Assembly: GCA_031267455.1 (NCBI GenBank)
Contig: JAIRZC010000069.1
Location: 1-6,557 of the forward strand
Length of the DNA stretch: 6,557 bases
Reading direction: 5' to 3'
DNA from: Accumulibacter sp.
Lineage (GTDB): Bacteria > Pseudomonadota > Gammaproteobacteria > Burkholderiales > Rhodocyclaceae
Under the pieces are notes generated by a model, which was not told the origin of the DNA, did no database searches, and saw only the letters and a list, made by a program, of their open reading frames with translations. How positions within the stretch are numbered: the stretch's first letter is position 1; every line of letters starts with the position of its first letter. The position numbers were made by a program, and so were the translations under genes. Shown in pieces: positions 1-6,557 of the stretch.

Positions 1-1526
1 TGACGGCGTTTGTATTCGTTGATCCTGAGCAGGCGGACGACTTTGCGAACATCCGCTTCGATGTAGCCCCTCGCGATAATTTCGCGGGGACTCAAGTCAT
101 GTTCCATGTATGCTTCGACAATCGCGTCGAGAACTTCATAGGGTGGAAGAGTGTCCTGGTCGGTTTGACCGGGTTTGAGTTCCGCTGACGGCGCGCGCGT
201 CAGAATGCGTTCGGGAATCGTCGGAATGCGCGCGTTTCGCCAGCGCGCGAGGCGGTAAACCAGTGTCTTGGCGATGTCCTTGATCACGGCGAAGCCGCCC
301 GCCATGTCGCCGTAAAGAGTACAGTACCCGACCGCCATTTCCGATTTGTTCCCGGTTGTGAGAACGAGCGCACCGGTCTTGTTCGAAAGCGCCATTAGCG
401 TCATTCCGCGTATCCTCGCCTGGATGTTCTCTTCGGTCGCATCAGGCGGAAGACCGGCGAATTCCTTTTCGAGCATCGCGCCAAAGGTTTCCATCGCCGG
501 GGCAATCGGAATCTCGTCGTAGCGGACACCCAGCCGGACGACCAGTTCTCGTGAATCATCGAGGCTGATTCCTGCCGTATAGGGCGAAGGCATCATCACC
601 GCGCGGACTTTGTCCGCGCCGAGCGCGTCGGCCGCAATGCACAAAGTCAACGCCGAGTCGATCCCGCCCGAGAGACCGACGATCGCTCCTGGAAAACCGT
701 TCTTCCCGAGATAGTCGCGGACGCCGAGGACCAGCGCCTGATAGATTTCTGCCTCGTCCGGCTGCTTTTGCGCGATCTCACCGGGCAGGGGATCCCCATC
801 GAGCAGTTCGACGATTCCGAGCGCTTCTTCGAATTTCGGGAGTTCGAGACAAAGCTTTTCTCGCGAATCCCAAGCAAAGGAACCGCCATCGAAAACGAGT
901 TCGTCCTGACCGCCAACGAGGTTGACATAGACGATGGAAAGCCCGGTCGCGCCGATTCGTGTCCGGACGATCTTTTCGCGCAAACTCTGTTTTCCAACAT
1001 GGTAGGGTGAAGCATTGAGCACAAGCAGAACGCGCGCGCCGAGCTCGCGCGCCTGGTTCGACGCTCCGGCTTCCCAGATGTCTTCACAGATGTTGATCGC
1101 GCAGCGGATGCCCTTGATATCGACGACGCAGGGTGCCTCCCCGGGGACGAAATAGCGCCGTTCGTCGAAGACTTCGTAATTCGGCAGAGTCTGCTTTCGG
1201 TAGACCGCCGCGCGAACGCCGTCGCGCAGCAAGGTCGCCGCGTTGAAGCATTTTCCATTTCTCGCGGCGAGGGGATGTCCCACGAGGAGTGAAATTCCGT
1301 GAACGCTTCGCGCGAGTTCGTCGAGCGCGGCATCGCAATCTTTCAAGAAACCCGAGCGAAAGAGAAGGTCTTCCGGCGGGTAGCCACACAAAGCGAGTTC
1401 AGGCGTCAGCAAAATATCCGCTCCCAGGTCTTTCGCGCGATGCGCGAAATCGCGGATACGCGCCGCGTTGCCGTCAAGGTCTCCAACGGTCGTGTTGATT
1501 TGGGCAAGGGCGATTTTGAGGGACAT
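1..1526 (-). CDS. nadE: Glutamine-dependent NAD+ synthetase, 3' end truncated by the window
   Basis: Cytoplasmic enzyme for the last step of NAD+ synthesis: deamido-NAD+ plus ATP plus ammonia from glutamine gives NAD+. My translation gives 508 residues with no stop; the family is usually about 540, so roughly 30 C-terminal residues lie outside the window. Residues 1-~245 are the nitrilase-type glutaminase domain, with the expected Glu43 (TPELALCGYPPEDLL), Lys111 (YRKQTLPNYEVFDERRYF) and Cys147 (INICEDIW) triad. Residues ~260-508 are the ATP-pyrophosphatase synthetase domain, with the P-loop SGGIDSA at 286-292 and TGNKSEMAVGYCTLYGD at 391-407. The fused glutaminase domain separates it from the short ammonia-only NadE. 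The ATG at 1526 is chosen because MSLKIALAQINTTVGD matches the normal family N-terminus; only a weak AGG lies upstream. It is separated from the upstream exonuclease by 226 nt and probably has its own promoter. Identification is secure. Confidence 0.96.
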   Translation of the reverse strand, partial: MSLKIALAQINTTVGDLDGNAARIRDFAHRAKDLGADILLTPELALCGYPPEDLLFRSGFLKDCDAALDELARSVHGISLLVGHPLAARNGKCFNAATLLRDGVRAAVYRKQTLPNYEVFDERRYFVPGEAPCVVDIKGIRCAINICEDIWEAGASNQARELGARVLLVLNASPYHVGKQSLREKIVRTRIGATGLSIVYVNLVGGQDELVFDGGSFAWDSREKLCLELPKFEEALGIVELLDGDPLPGEIAQKQPDEAEIYQALVLGVRDYLGKNGFPGAIVGLSGGIDSALTLCIAADALGADKVRAVMMPSPYTAGISLDDSRELVVRLGVRYDEIPIAPAMETFGAMLEKEFAGLPPDATEENIQARIRGMTLMALSNKTGALVLTTGNKSEMAVGYCTLYGDMAGGFAVIKDIAKTLVYRLARWRNARIPTIPERILTRAPSAELKPGQTDQDTLPPYEVLDAIVEAYMEHDLSPREIIARGYIEADVRKVVRLLRINEYKRR

Positions 1527-1752
1527 GGTGGCCTGCGCGCTCGTATCCGGGCGGTATGACATGGATCGAGGCTATTTTGGGAGGATCATTGTAATCCACC
1601 GCCGTGGAGAAGTCGCAGGTCGCATCTCGCGAAGAGAAGGGAGGTGCTGGCGCCATCGCTTCATCTCAGGTCGACCGCGCCTTTCCCGATGCCGCGCCCC
1701 GATAGCAAATGTGGCCATCGAGTCGTAGCCCGCGAACGATTCATGAGCGGAA
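1527..1752. other. Intergenic gap between the exonuclease gene and nadE
   Basis: I find no credible gene here on either strand; the short open frames lack family resemblance and overlap the flanking genes. I see no hairpin followed by a T-run after the exonuclease stop, so no intrinsic terminator can be called. The main recognisable element is the TACAAT hexamer at 1588-1593. The gap marks the likely boundary between the lapB-to-exonuclease transcript and a separate nadE transcript. Confidence 0.6.
1588..1593 (-). promoter_or_regulatory. Candidate -10 box for nadE
   Basis: On the minus strand this reads TACAAT, five of six matches to the sigma70 -10 consensus, preceded by GGAT and lying about 60 nt before the nadE start codon. 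No good -35 hexamer is visible at 16-18 nt upstream; the nearest resemblance (TGCGAC) is poor. Its position in the only sizeable gap ahead of nadE supports it, but it is a single-hexamer call. Confidence 0.4.
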
Positions 1753-2541
1753 TCACGTACCCCAAACCGCGAGAAATTCCTCCCAGTGGCGCTTCCCCGT
1801 CTTCGAAAGCTCTCCTTGGACGAAGCGGACCTCCTCTTCGTATGCGCCGCGCGTCATCTCGCCGCGCATGAGCTCAAAGCGCAGGAAGACGAGGTAGGTG
1901 TTCATCACGTCGGTCTCGCAATAGTCGCGGATTTCGGCGGCTTCTCCACGTCGCCACGCGTCCCAGACTTTCCCGCCATCCATGCCGAGCTTCCCCGGGA
2001 AGCCGATCAGCCTGGCGAGTTCGTCGAGCGGCGCGGCAGCGCGCGGCTGGTAGAGCGCCAGGATATCCATCAGGTCGAGGTGGCGCGTGTGGTAGCGGTT
2101 AATGTAATTATTCCATTTAAATTCTCGGCTGTCGTTGTGGCCCCCTTCGCCCATATCCCAGTAGCGCGGCGCCTGGACACCGTGGATCAGTCCACGGTAA
2201 TGGAGCGTTTGGAGATCGAAACCACCGCCGTTCCACGAGACGAGACGCGGCGAAAACTTTTCGACGCCGTCGAAAAAACGCTGGACGATTTCGCCTTCGT
2301 CCTGTTCGGGTTCGGACAGTGACCAGACACGCAGGTCTTTTTGCGTCCTCAGGGCACAGGAAATGACAATCACGCGATGCAGGTAATGTGGCAGGAAGTC
2401 GCCGCCGCTCTTCACGCGCTGTTTCTGAAAAGCGAATTCCGCGACTTCGTCTTCCGAAAGCGTCGGGTCGAGGCCGTGAATTCGCCGGATTCCGTCCACG
2501 TCGGGAATCGTCTCGATGTCGAAAACGAGGAAAGGGAGCAT
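1753..2541 (-). CDS. Stand-alone DNA polymerase B-like 3'-5' exonuclease
   Basis: Predicted DEDDy-type 3'-5' exonuclease of the PolB-like exonuclease-2 family (COG3298 type): an exonuclease domain without a polymerase. It would remove nucleotides from 3' ends using two metal ions; substrate and cellular role are not established for this family as far as I know. The 262-residue protein is essentially all domain. Visible motifs are Exo I FDIET (Asp8, Glu10), Exo II SWNGGGFDLQTL (Asn104, Asp109), a conserved HLDLMD at 154-159, and Exo III YCETD (Tyr207, Asp211), so the active site looks intact. FKWNNYINRYHTRHLDLMD at 141-159 is characteristic of the family. The frame stays open far upstream inside cysM, but the domain begins at MLPFLVFDIE, so the ATG at 2541 is chosen. 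It starts 5 nt after the cysM TGA with no Shine-Dalgarno sequence, which suggests translation coupled to cysM. Confidence 0.9.
   Translation of the reverse strand: MLPFLVFDIETIPDVDGIRRIHGLDPTLSEDEVAEFAFQKQRVKSGGDFLPHYLHRVIVISCALRTQKDLRVWSLSEPEQDEGEIVQRFFDGVEKFSPRLVSWNGGGFDLQTLHYRGLIHGVQAPRYWDMGEGGHNDSREFKWNNYINRYHTRHLDLMDILALYQPRAAAPLDELARLIGFPGKLGMDGGKVWDAWRRGEAAEIRDYCETDVMNTYLVFLRFELMRGEMTRGAYEEEVRFVQGELSKTGKRHWEEFLAVWGT
2179..2198. repeat. Perfect 8-bp stem, 4-nt loop inverted repeat inside the exonuclease gene
   Basis: ACCGTGGA, loop TCAG, TCCACGGT. It lies inside the reading frame near the YRGLIHGVQ codons and has no following T-run on either strand, so it is not a terminator by the usual criteria. 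Confidence 0.4.
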
Positions 2542-2546
2542 TGCGG

Positions 2547-3446
2547 TCAGGCGGGGAAGACGCCGGTTGAAAGATAGCGGTCGCCGCGGTCGCAGACGAC
2601 GCAAACGATCGTTGCGTTCGTTTCTTCGCGCGCAATGCGAAGCGCCACGGAAAGCGCGCCGCCCGAAGAGATTCCGGCGAACAAGCCCTCTTCTCGCGCG
2701 AGCCGCCGGGTCATTTTCTCTGCCTCGGCCTGTGAAACCGCTTCGATCCGATCGATGCGTGAAGCGTCGTAGATTTTTGGAAGGTAGGCATTTTGCCACT
2801 TTCGGATTCCCGGAATCTGCGATCCTTCTTCGGGCTGGCAGCCAACGATGCGGACTTCGGGATTTTTTTCCTTGAGAAAACGCGAAACGCCCATGATCGT
2901 TCCGGTCGTCCCCATGCTGCTGACGAAATGTGAGATTCTTCCTCGAGTCTCCCGCCATATTTCGGGCCCCGTCCCCTCGTAATGCGCGAGCGGGTTGTCG
3001 GAATTGGAAAATTGGTCAAGGATGACCCCCTTGCCTTCGTCACGCATCCTGGTCGCGACATCGCGCGCGAGTTCCATTCCACCCGCGCTCGGCGTCAGGA
3101 CGAGATCGGCGCCAAAAGCGCGCATCGTCTGCCGCCGCTCGATGCTCTGGTTTTCCGGCATGACAAGGATCATCGCATACCCGCGCATCGCCGCGACCAT
3201 CGCCAGCGCGATTCCGGTATTTCCGGATGTTGCTTCGATCAGCGTATCGCCCGGAGAAATGTCGCCGCGCTTTTCCGCCTGCACGATCATCGAGAGCGCC
3301 GGCCTGTCCTTGACCGACCCCGCGGGATTGTTTCCTTCGAGCTTGACGAGAACGACGTTTCCGCGCGTTGTGGCCACCTCGCCGGCGATGCGTTTCAAGC
3401 GGACCAGCGGCGTGTTTCCGACATAGTCCTCAAGCGTCTTATACAT
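2547..3446 (-). CDS. cysM: Cysteine synthase B (O-acetylserine sulfhydrylase B)
   Basis: Cytoplasmic PLP enzyme that makes L-cysteine from O-acetyl-L-serine and sulfide; CysM enzymes can also accept thiosulfate. The protein has 299 residues, normal for CysM. Visible features are [12 protein letters not shown] with the PLP-binding Lys46, the substrate loop TSGNTG at 73-78, the PLP-phosphate loop GTTGT at 179-183, and Ser260 in GISSGGA. The CysM subtype is favoured over CysK by [14 protein letters not shown] (204-217) and the C-terminal [13 protein letters not shown] (285-297), where CysK has a different C-terminal motif. Its ATG overlaps the hldD stop by 8 nt (ATGTATAA), and the exonuclease gene follows after 5 nt, so it sits inside a tightly coupled series. 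Cysteine synthesis has no direct link to heptose metabolism; the arrangement is probably historical, and I recall the same neighbourhood in other betaproteobacteria. Identification is secure. Confidence 0.95.
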   Translation of the reverse strand: MYKTLEDYVGNTPLVRLKRIAGEVATTRGNVVLVKLEGNNPAGSVKDRPALSMIVQAEKRGDISPGDTLIEATSGNTGIALAMVAAMRGYAMILVMPENQSIERRQTMRAFGADLVLTPSAGGMELARDVATRMRDEGKGVILDQFSNSDNPLAHYEGTGPEIWRETRGRISHFVSSMGTTGTIMGVSRFLKEKNPEVRIVGCQPEEGSQIPGIRKWQNAYLPKIYDASRIDRIEAVSQAEAEKMTRRLAREEGLFAGISSGGALSVALRIAREETNATIVCVVCDRGDRYLSTGVFPA

Positions 3447-4443
3447 GGGAATTCCGCGCGTTCATCCACCGCACGTAGCGCGCGACGCCGGCTTCGACAT
3501 CGTCAAAGGGCGCGTCATAACCCGCTTCCCGCAGACGGGTCAAATCGGCTTGCGTGAAGCTTTGATACTTTTTCTTCAAGGTTTCTGGAAAAGGGATATA
3601 CTCGATGACCCCATGCTTTCGTATTTCTTCGAGCGAAAGTTTCGTTTCGTTCGAAAACGCGCGAACGGTATTGATGTTGGCAACGGCGAGTTCGTTGAAG
3701 CTCTGGGCGCGCCCCGTGCCGACATTGAAGATTCCCGACTTGTCCGGGTGGTCGAGAAAGAAGAGATTGACCTTGACGGCATCATCGACGTGAATGAAGT
3801 CACGCATCTGGCCCCCGTCGGCGTAACCGTCGCAGCCCTCGAAGAGCTTGACTTTCCCGAGGGCGCGCAACTGGTTGTAGTGGTGAAAAACGACGGATGC
3901 CATCCGGCCCTTTTGCGCCTCACGCGGGCCATAGACATTGAAGTAACGAAAGCCGATGATCTGCGAATCGGCCTCCACGAGACGTTTTCGGACAACTTGG
4001 TCAAAGAGGAATTTCGAATAGGCGTAGATGTTGAGCGGGCACTCGCAAACGCGCTCCTCGCGGAATACGCCGCTCCCGCCATAGGTCGCCGCGCTCGACG
4101 CGTAGAGAAGCGGTACCTTCTCGCCCATACACCAGTCAAGAATGCTAAGCGAATAGTGATAATTGTTTTCCATGATGTAGCGACCGTCGGACTCCATCGT
4201 GTCCGAGCACGCGCCCTCATGGAAAAATGCCGCGACCTTTCCGTCGAAGCGCCCTGAGAGCAAGGCATCGAGAAACGCCTGCTTGTCGATGTAGTCCTGA
4301 ATTTCGCAATCGGTCAGATTTCTGAATTTCTCGGATCGCGTCAAATTATCGACAGCGAGGATATTTTCGATCCCGCGATCATTCAGCGCCTTGACAATGT
4401 TGGAACCGATGAAACCCGCGGCCCCCGTTACGATGTAATACAT
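3439..4443 (-). CDS. hldD: ADP-L-glycero-D-manno-heptose 6-epimerase
   Basis: Converts ADP-D-glycero-beta-D-manno-heptose to ADP-L-glycero-beta-D-manno-heptose, the last step in making the donor for the LPS inner-core heptoses. It is a cytoplasmic short-chain dehydrogenase/reductase-type epimerase with a tightly bound NADP cofactor. The protein has 334 residues. An N-terminal Rossmann motif GAAGFIG (7-13) binds the cofactor. HEGACSDT (75-82), SSAATYG (116-122) and the Tyr140-x3-Lys144 catalytic pair (YAYSK) follow. Lys178 in [11 protein letters not shown] matches the second catalytic residue described for E. coli HldD at the same numbering. [11 protein letters not shown] (165-175) and MRDFIHVDD (213-221) are also typical. 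The ATG at 4443 has GGAG 9 nt upstream. Its 3' end overlaps cysM by 8 nt; upstream, a 130-nt gap separates it from hldA, so it may have an additional promoter. Also called rfaD/gmhD. Confidence 0.97.
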   Translation of the reverse strand: MYYIVTGAAGFIGSNIVKALNDRGIENILAVDNLTRSEKFRNLTDCEIQDYIDKQAFLDALLSGRFDGKVAAFFHEGACSDTMESDGRYIMENNYHYSLSILDWCMGEKVPLLYASSAATYGGSGVFREERVCECPLNIYAYSKFLFDQVVRKRLVEADSQIIGFRYFNVYGPREAQKGRMASVVFHHYNQLRALGKVKLFEGCDGYADGGQMRDFIHVDDAVKVNLFFLDHPDKSGIFNVGTGRAQSFNELAVANINTVRAFSNETKLSLEEIRKHGVIEYIPFPETLKKKYQSFTQADLTRLREAGYDAPFDDVEAGVARYVRWMNARNSHV

Positions 4444-4562
4444 AAACCTTTTCTCCGATCGGTCGCAGGGATTCGCGCGAGCGAAGCCAAATTCGCGCCA
4501 CCGGGAAACGATAGCATGAGGGCCAACGCTCCGGCGCTTTGCTTCTGTGTTCCGAATCCCAT
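4428..4562 (-). CDS. Possible small ORF in the hldA-hldD gap (44 codons)
   Basis: A 44-residue frame starts at an ATG ([18 protein letters not shown]...) with GAGGGG 7 nt upstream; that Shine-Dalgarno-like run overlaps the hldA stop codon. The frame crosses the whole gap and ends at a TAA inside the first codons of hldD, overlapping its start by 16 nt. I recognise no family, and the middle is only mildly hydrophobic, not a clear membrane segment or signal peptide. It could be a translated leader that couples hldA to hldD, or a chance open frame in GC-rich DNA. The ribosome site is the only positive evidence, so this is a weak call. Confidence 0.2.
   Translation of the reverse strand: MGFGTQKQSAGALALMLSFPGGANLASLARIPATDRRKGLCITS
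4453..4456 (-). promoter_or_regulatory. Shine-Dalgarno site of hldD
   Basis: Minus-strand GGAG lies 9 nt before the hldD ATG (sequence GGAGAAAAGGTTTATG). It supports the chosen start, which also places the Rossmann motif at the usual position. It is stronger than anything ahead of hldA or the exonuclease gene, consistent with hldD being initiated independently across the gap. Confidence 0.6.
4485..4500 (-). promoter_or_regulatory. Weak sigma54-like -24/-12 match upstream of hldD
   Basis: The minus strand reads TGGCGCGAATTTGGCT. Against the sigma54 pattern TGGCRCGNNNNTTGCW it keeps the GG-N10-GC spacing and has one mismatch in the -12 block (TGGC for TTGC). A start site about 12 nt downstream would leave a short leader carrying the hldD ribosome site. 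One such match can easily arise by chance, and no activator site is visible. Confidence 0.15.
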
Positions 4563-4573
4563 CAAATCGCCCC

Positions 4574-5521
4574 TCAACGTCCCAATGGCGAGGCTAATGC
4601 CGCCTCGAGTTCTTCGCGCGTAGCGACGGCCGTCCCAAGTTTTCCAACGACGATTCCGGCTGCGATGTTCGCGACGCGCAACGCGTCAGCCCATTCGGTC
4701 TTCCTGGCCAGCATGATTGCAAGCGCGGCAATGACCGTGTCGCCCGCGCCAGAAACATCATAAACTTCTCGCGCGAGCGCCTTTTCGTGAATCCGCGCGC
4801 CGTCGAGAAAGAGCGACATACCCTCCTCGCTGCGCGTCACGAGAATCGCTCTTACACCGAGGCGCTCGCGCAATTCCTCGGCCTTTTTTTCGAGTTCGGC
4901 CTCGTCCTTCCATCGCCCGACGACTTCGCGCATCTCGGCGCGGTTCGGCGTAATCACCGTCGCTCGGGCGTAAGCCGAGTAATCGCCGCCCTTCGGATCG
5001 ACGAGTACCGTTTTGTCCGCCTCGCGCGCGAGGCGGATCATTTCACTGACATGCTTCAGCCCGCCTTTTCCGTAATCCGAGAAGACGACGGCGTCGAATT
5101 CCGCCAGGCGGCGCTCGAATTCGGTCAATTTGGCAAGCAAAACGTCGTTCGACGGCGGCGCTTCGAAATCGATTCGAAGAAGCTGCTGCTGACGACCGAT
5201 CACTCGTAGCTTGACGGTTGTCGTAACGCTCCTGTCGACGATCAGTTCCGCATCGATGCCGTTGGCGTCTACCAGGCTTTTCAGTTTTCGCCCCGGCTCG
5301 TCGTCGCCTACCAGCGAGAGAAGCGAGGCACGCGCGCCGAGCGCGGCGATGTTGCGCGCGACATTGGCTGCGCCGCCGGGACGTTCTTCGCCGCGCTCGA
5401 CCTTGACGATCGGGACTGGCGCTTCGGGCGAAATGCGCGAGACGTCGCCAAACCAGTAGCGATCAAGCATGACGTCGCCGACGACGAGCAGGCGGATACT
5501 GGAAAAGTCGCCGAGTTCCAT
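4574..5521 (-). CDS. hldA: D-glycero-beta-D-manno-heptose-7-phosphate kinase (stand-alone)
   Basis: Cytoplasmic ribokinase (PfkB)-family kinase that phosphorylates D-glycero-D-manno-heptose 7-phosphate to the 1,7-bisphosphate in ADP-heptose synthesis. The protein has 315 residues. Visible features are [20 protein letters not shown] (13-32), [16 protein letters not shown] (48-62), DPKGGDY (175-181), TPNRAE (191-196), [11 protein letters not shown] (228-238) and the C-terminal GAGDT (258-262) with catalytic Asp261. It aligns closely with the kinase half of E. coli HldE, but stops just after [17 protein letters not shown], so the adenylyltransferase half is absent; hence HldA (rfaE domain I) rather than bifunctional HldE. 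The ATG at 5521 fits the family N-terminus; in-frame ATGs upstream lie inside lapB and would add 28 atypical residues. The gene begins 8 nt after the lapB stop without a Shine-Dalgarno sequence, suggesting translational coupling. Confidence 0.95.
   Translation of the reverse strand: MELGDFSSIRLLVVGDVMLDRYWFGDVSRISPEAPVPIVKVERGEERPGGAANVARNIAALGARASLLSLVGDDEPGRKLKSLVDANGIDAELIVDRSVTTTVKLRVIGRQQQLLRIDFEAPPSNDVLLAKLTEFERRLAEFDAVVFSDYGKGGLKHVSEMIRLAREADKTVLVDPKGGDYSAYARATVITPNRAEMREVVGRWKDEAELEKKAEELRERLGVRAILVTRSEEGMSLFLDGARIHEKALAREVYDVSGAGDTVIAALAIMLARKTEWADALRVANIAAGIVVGKLGTAVATREELEAALASPLGR
5016..5037. repeat. 22-bp perfect palindrome inside hldA
   Basis: The sequence is its own reverse complement over 22 bases (half-site TCCGCCTCGCG, no loop). 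It lies in the coding region for IRLAREAD of HldA. It may be a by-product of CTCGCG/GAGGCG codon preference rather than a binding site. Confidence 0.5.
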
Positions 5522-5529
5522 ATCGGGCG

Positions 5530-6557
5530 TCAGAGCGTCAAATCGAATTCTTCCGTGCGTTTGGGCGAATAGGTCTCCCATCCGCCGCACGCGGGGCAAC
5601 GCCAATAAAACTGTCGCGCCTTGAAGCCACAGTTCCCGCAGCGGTAGCGCGCAAGCCGCCGCGTATACCCGTGGATGATACTCTTTGCAAGATCCAGGTC
5701 CGATCGCGATTCCGGCGGCGAAATCAGGAGTCGCGCCTCGATGAGCTTATCGAAGCCAAGTAGCGTCGGATTACGCTTTAGTTCATCGCGCACGAGCACG
5801 TAGGCCGCGTCGGGTCCTTCACACTCCAGGATGAGTTGAAAGACGACATCGAGCAGATCGAGCGAGGGGTAGCGCTCGAGGTAGGTACGCAGGAGCAGCA
5901 AGCCCTCGTCGCGCCGGTTGATCTGACGGTAAGCGTCGAGCAGGCGATGCGCGACGAGCGCAAGGTAGGCGGGATCCTGCTGTTCGATGCGCTGCCAGCA
6001 CACGATCGCTTCGCCGAAATTGTCCTGCTGTACCTCGATGTCGCCTTGGAGGAGACTGGCGCGGACACATTTTCGATTGCGTTCGAGCGCCGATTTCAAG
6101 TGCTCTTCGGCGGCATCGCGCCGTGAACGCATCAATTCGGCAACGGCAAGCTCACAGTAATATTCGGCGATCTCCTTCTGTGAAGTGATGTCCGGCAGCT
6201 GACCGGCGATATCGATCGTCTTTTTCCAATCCTTCTCGAGTTGGTAGATTTCGAGGAGGTTGTGGTTTGCCTCATCAACCGCCGACGATTCGCGCAACTT
6301 GGCGAAAACCTCCTCGGCGCGGTCAAGCAGACCCGCTTTCAGATAATCCTGTCCCAGTTCGGAGAGCGCCTGCAGCTTCAGGTCTTCGGACATATCCTCA
6401 CGCTCGACGAGATTTTGATGCATATGGATCGCCCGCGCCGTCTCGCCCCGGCGGCGAAAAAGGCTACCGAGCGCAAAGTGCAACTCGACCGTCTGCGGGT
6501 CGACCTTGACCGCTTCCATGAAAGCATCGATCGCTCGGTCAGGCTGCTCGTTGAGCA
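5530..6557 (-). CDS. lapB: Lipopolysaccharide assembly protein B, N-terminus outside the window
   Basis: LapB (YciM) is an inner-membrane-anchored, cytoplasm-facing TPR protein. In E. coli it brings LpxC to the FtsH protease and so limits lipid A synthesis. The 341 visible residues match the family without interruption. The TPR array includes the signature LGSLFRRRGETARAIHMHQN and the segment LGQDYLKAGLLDRAEEVF, like E. coli LGNLFRSRGE...RAIRIHQ. The C-terminal rubredoxin-like metal knuckle CGNCGFKARQFYWRCPAC has two CxxC pairs (visible residues 306/309 and 320/323). E. coli LapB has 389 residues, so about 50 are missing, including the expected N-terminal membrane anchor. The frame is open to the window edge; the first ATG inside, at 6519, is within a TPR and is not the start. 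lapA often lies upstream. Its position before hldA and hldD groups an LPS regulator with LPS core synthesis. Confidence 0.95.
   Translation of the reverse strand, partial: LNEQPDRAIDAFMEAVKVDPQTVELHFALGSLFRRRGETARAIHMHQNLVEREDMSEDLKLQALSELGQDYLKAGLLDRAEEVFAKLRESSAVDEANHNLLEIYQLEKDWKKTIDIAGQLPDITSQKEIAEYYCELAVAELMRSRRDAAEEHLKSALERNRKCVRASLLQGDIEVQQDNFGEAIVCWQRIEQQDPAYLALVAHRLLDAYRQINRRDEGLLLLRTYLERYPSLDLLDVVFQLILECEGPDAAYVLVRDELKRNPTLLGFDKLIEARLLISPPESRSDLDLAKSIIHGYTRRLARYRCGNCGFKARQFYWRCPACGGWETYSPKRTEEFDLTL

Noticed and set aside
647..1389. Minus-strand frames of 228 and 101 codons within nadE
   Set aside because: They are Ser/Arg-rich shadows; the third minus frame gives a complete glutaminase plus synthetase alignment through this stretch.
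1700..1760. Intrinsic terminator after the exonuclease gene
   Set aside because: No stable stem followed by a T-run on the minus strand.
1786..2322. 178-codon plus-strand frame opposite the exonuclease
   Set aside because: Antisense to a gene with all catalytic motifs intact; no family resemblance and no ribosome site.
2542..2958. In-frame N-terminal extension of the exonuclease to an ATG at 2958
   Set aside because: The extra 139 residues are cysM read in another frame, are Arg-rich and have no family match; the exonuclease domain starts at residue 1 from the ATG at 2541.
2982..3557. 191-codon and 143-codon plus-strand frames opposite cysM
   Set aside because: Antisense shadows of cysM and the end of hldD without recognisable domains.
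3445..4257. 270-codon open frame on the plus strand, antisense to hldD
   Set aside because: It lies opposite a gene with secure identity and intact catalytic motifs, and its product resembles no family I know. Long antisense frames are expected with this codon usage.
5522..5605. Upstream start giving HldA 28 more residues
   Set aside because: The added segment overlaps the LapB rubredoxin-like tail in another frame and does not resemble HldA/HldE N-termini.
1..6557. Mobile element, CRISPR array, toxin-antitoxin or defence system
   Set aside because: Nearly all sequence is explained by six conserved housekeeping genes; there are no spaced direct repeats, transposase motifs, attachment sites or tRNA genes that I can see.

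Overview
The window is GC-rich and densely coding. Every gene I can support lies on the minus strand, so the genes read from high to low coordinates. In transcription order they are lapB (5' part cut off by the window edge), hldA, hldD, cysM, a stand-alone PolB-type 3'-5' exonuclease, and nadE (3' end cut off). The gene order lapB-hldA-hldD-cysM, with the heptose kinase encoded separately from its nucleotidyltransferase partner, resembles what I recall from betaproteobacterial chromosomes. A Gram-negative betaproteobacterium is therefore the best guess. That is an inference from gene order and protein families, not from a marker gene.

Layout: positions 5530-6557 hold the C-terminal ~341 residues of LapB, the TPR/rubredoxin-like adaptor that controls LPS synthesis. 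Eight bases downstream comes hldA (4574-5521), the heptose-7-phosphate kinase. A 130-nt gap (4444-4573) separates it from hldD (3439-4443), the ADP-heptose epimerase. That gap holds a good ribosome binding site for hldD, a short ORF with its own Shine-Dalgarno sequence, and a weak sigma54-like promoter match. cysM (2547-3446) overlaps the end of hldD by 8 nt, and the exonuclease (1753-2541) starts 5 nt after the cysM stop. A 226-nt non-coding gap (1527-1752) follows, with a good -10 promoter hexamer, and then nadE (1 to 1526).

How it fits together: lapB, hldA and hldD form a lipopolysaccharide group. LapB tunes flux into lipid A, and HldA and HldD make two steps of the ADP-heptose precursor of the inner core. 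cysM (cysteine synthesis) and the exonuclease are joined to them by overlaps or very short spacers, which suggests co-transcription and translational coupling. nadE (NAD+ synthesis) sits behind a larger gap and probably has its own promoter.

This looks like an ordinary core-genome housekeeping region. I see no mobile element, CRISPR array, tRNA/rRNA, toxin-antitoxin or defence system, and no convincing novel system. The points worth a second look are small: the hldA-hldD gap, the coupled exonuclease of uncertain role, and a 22-bp perfect palindrome inside hldA.
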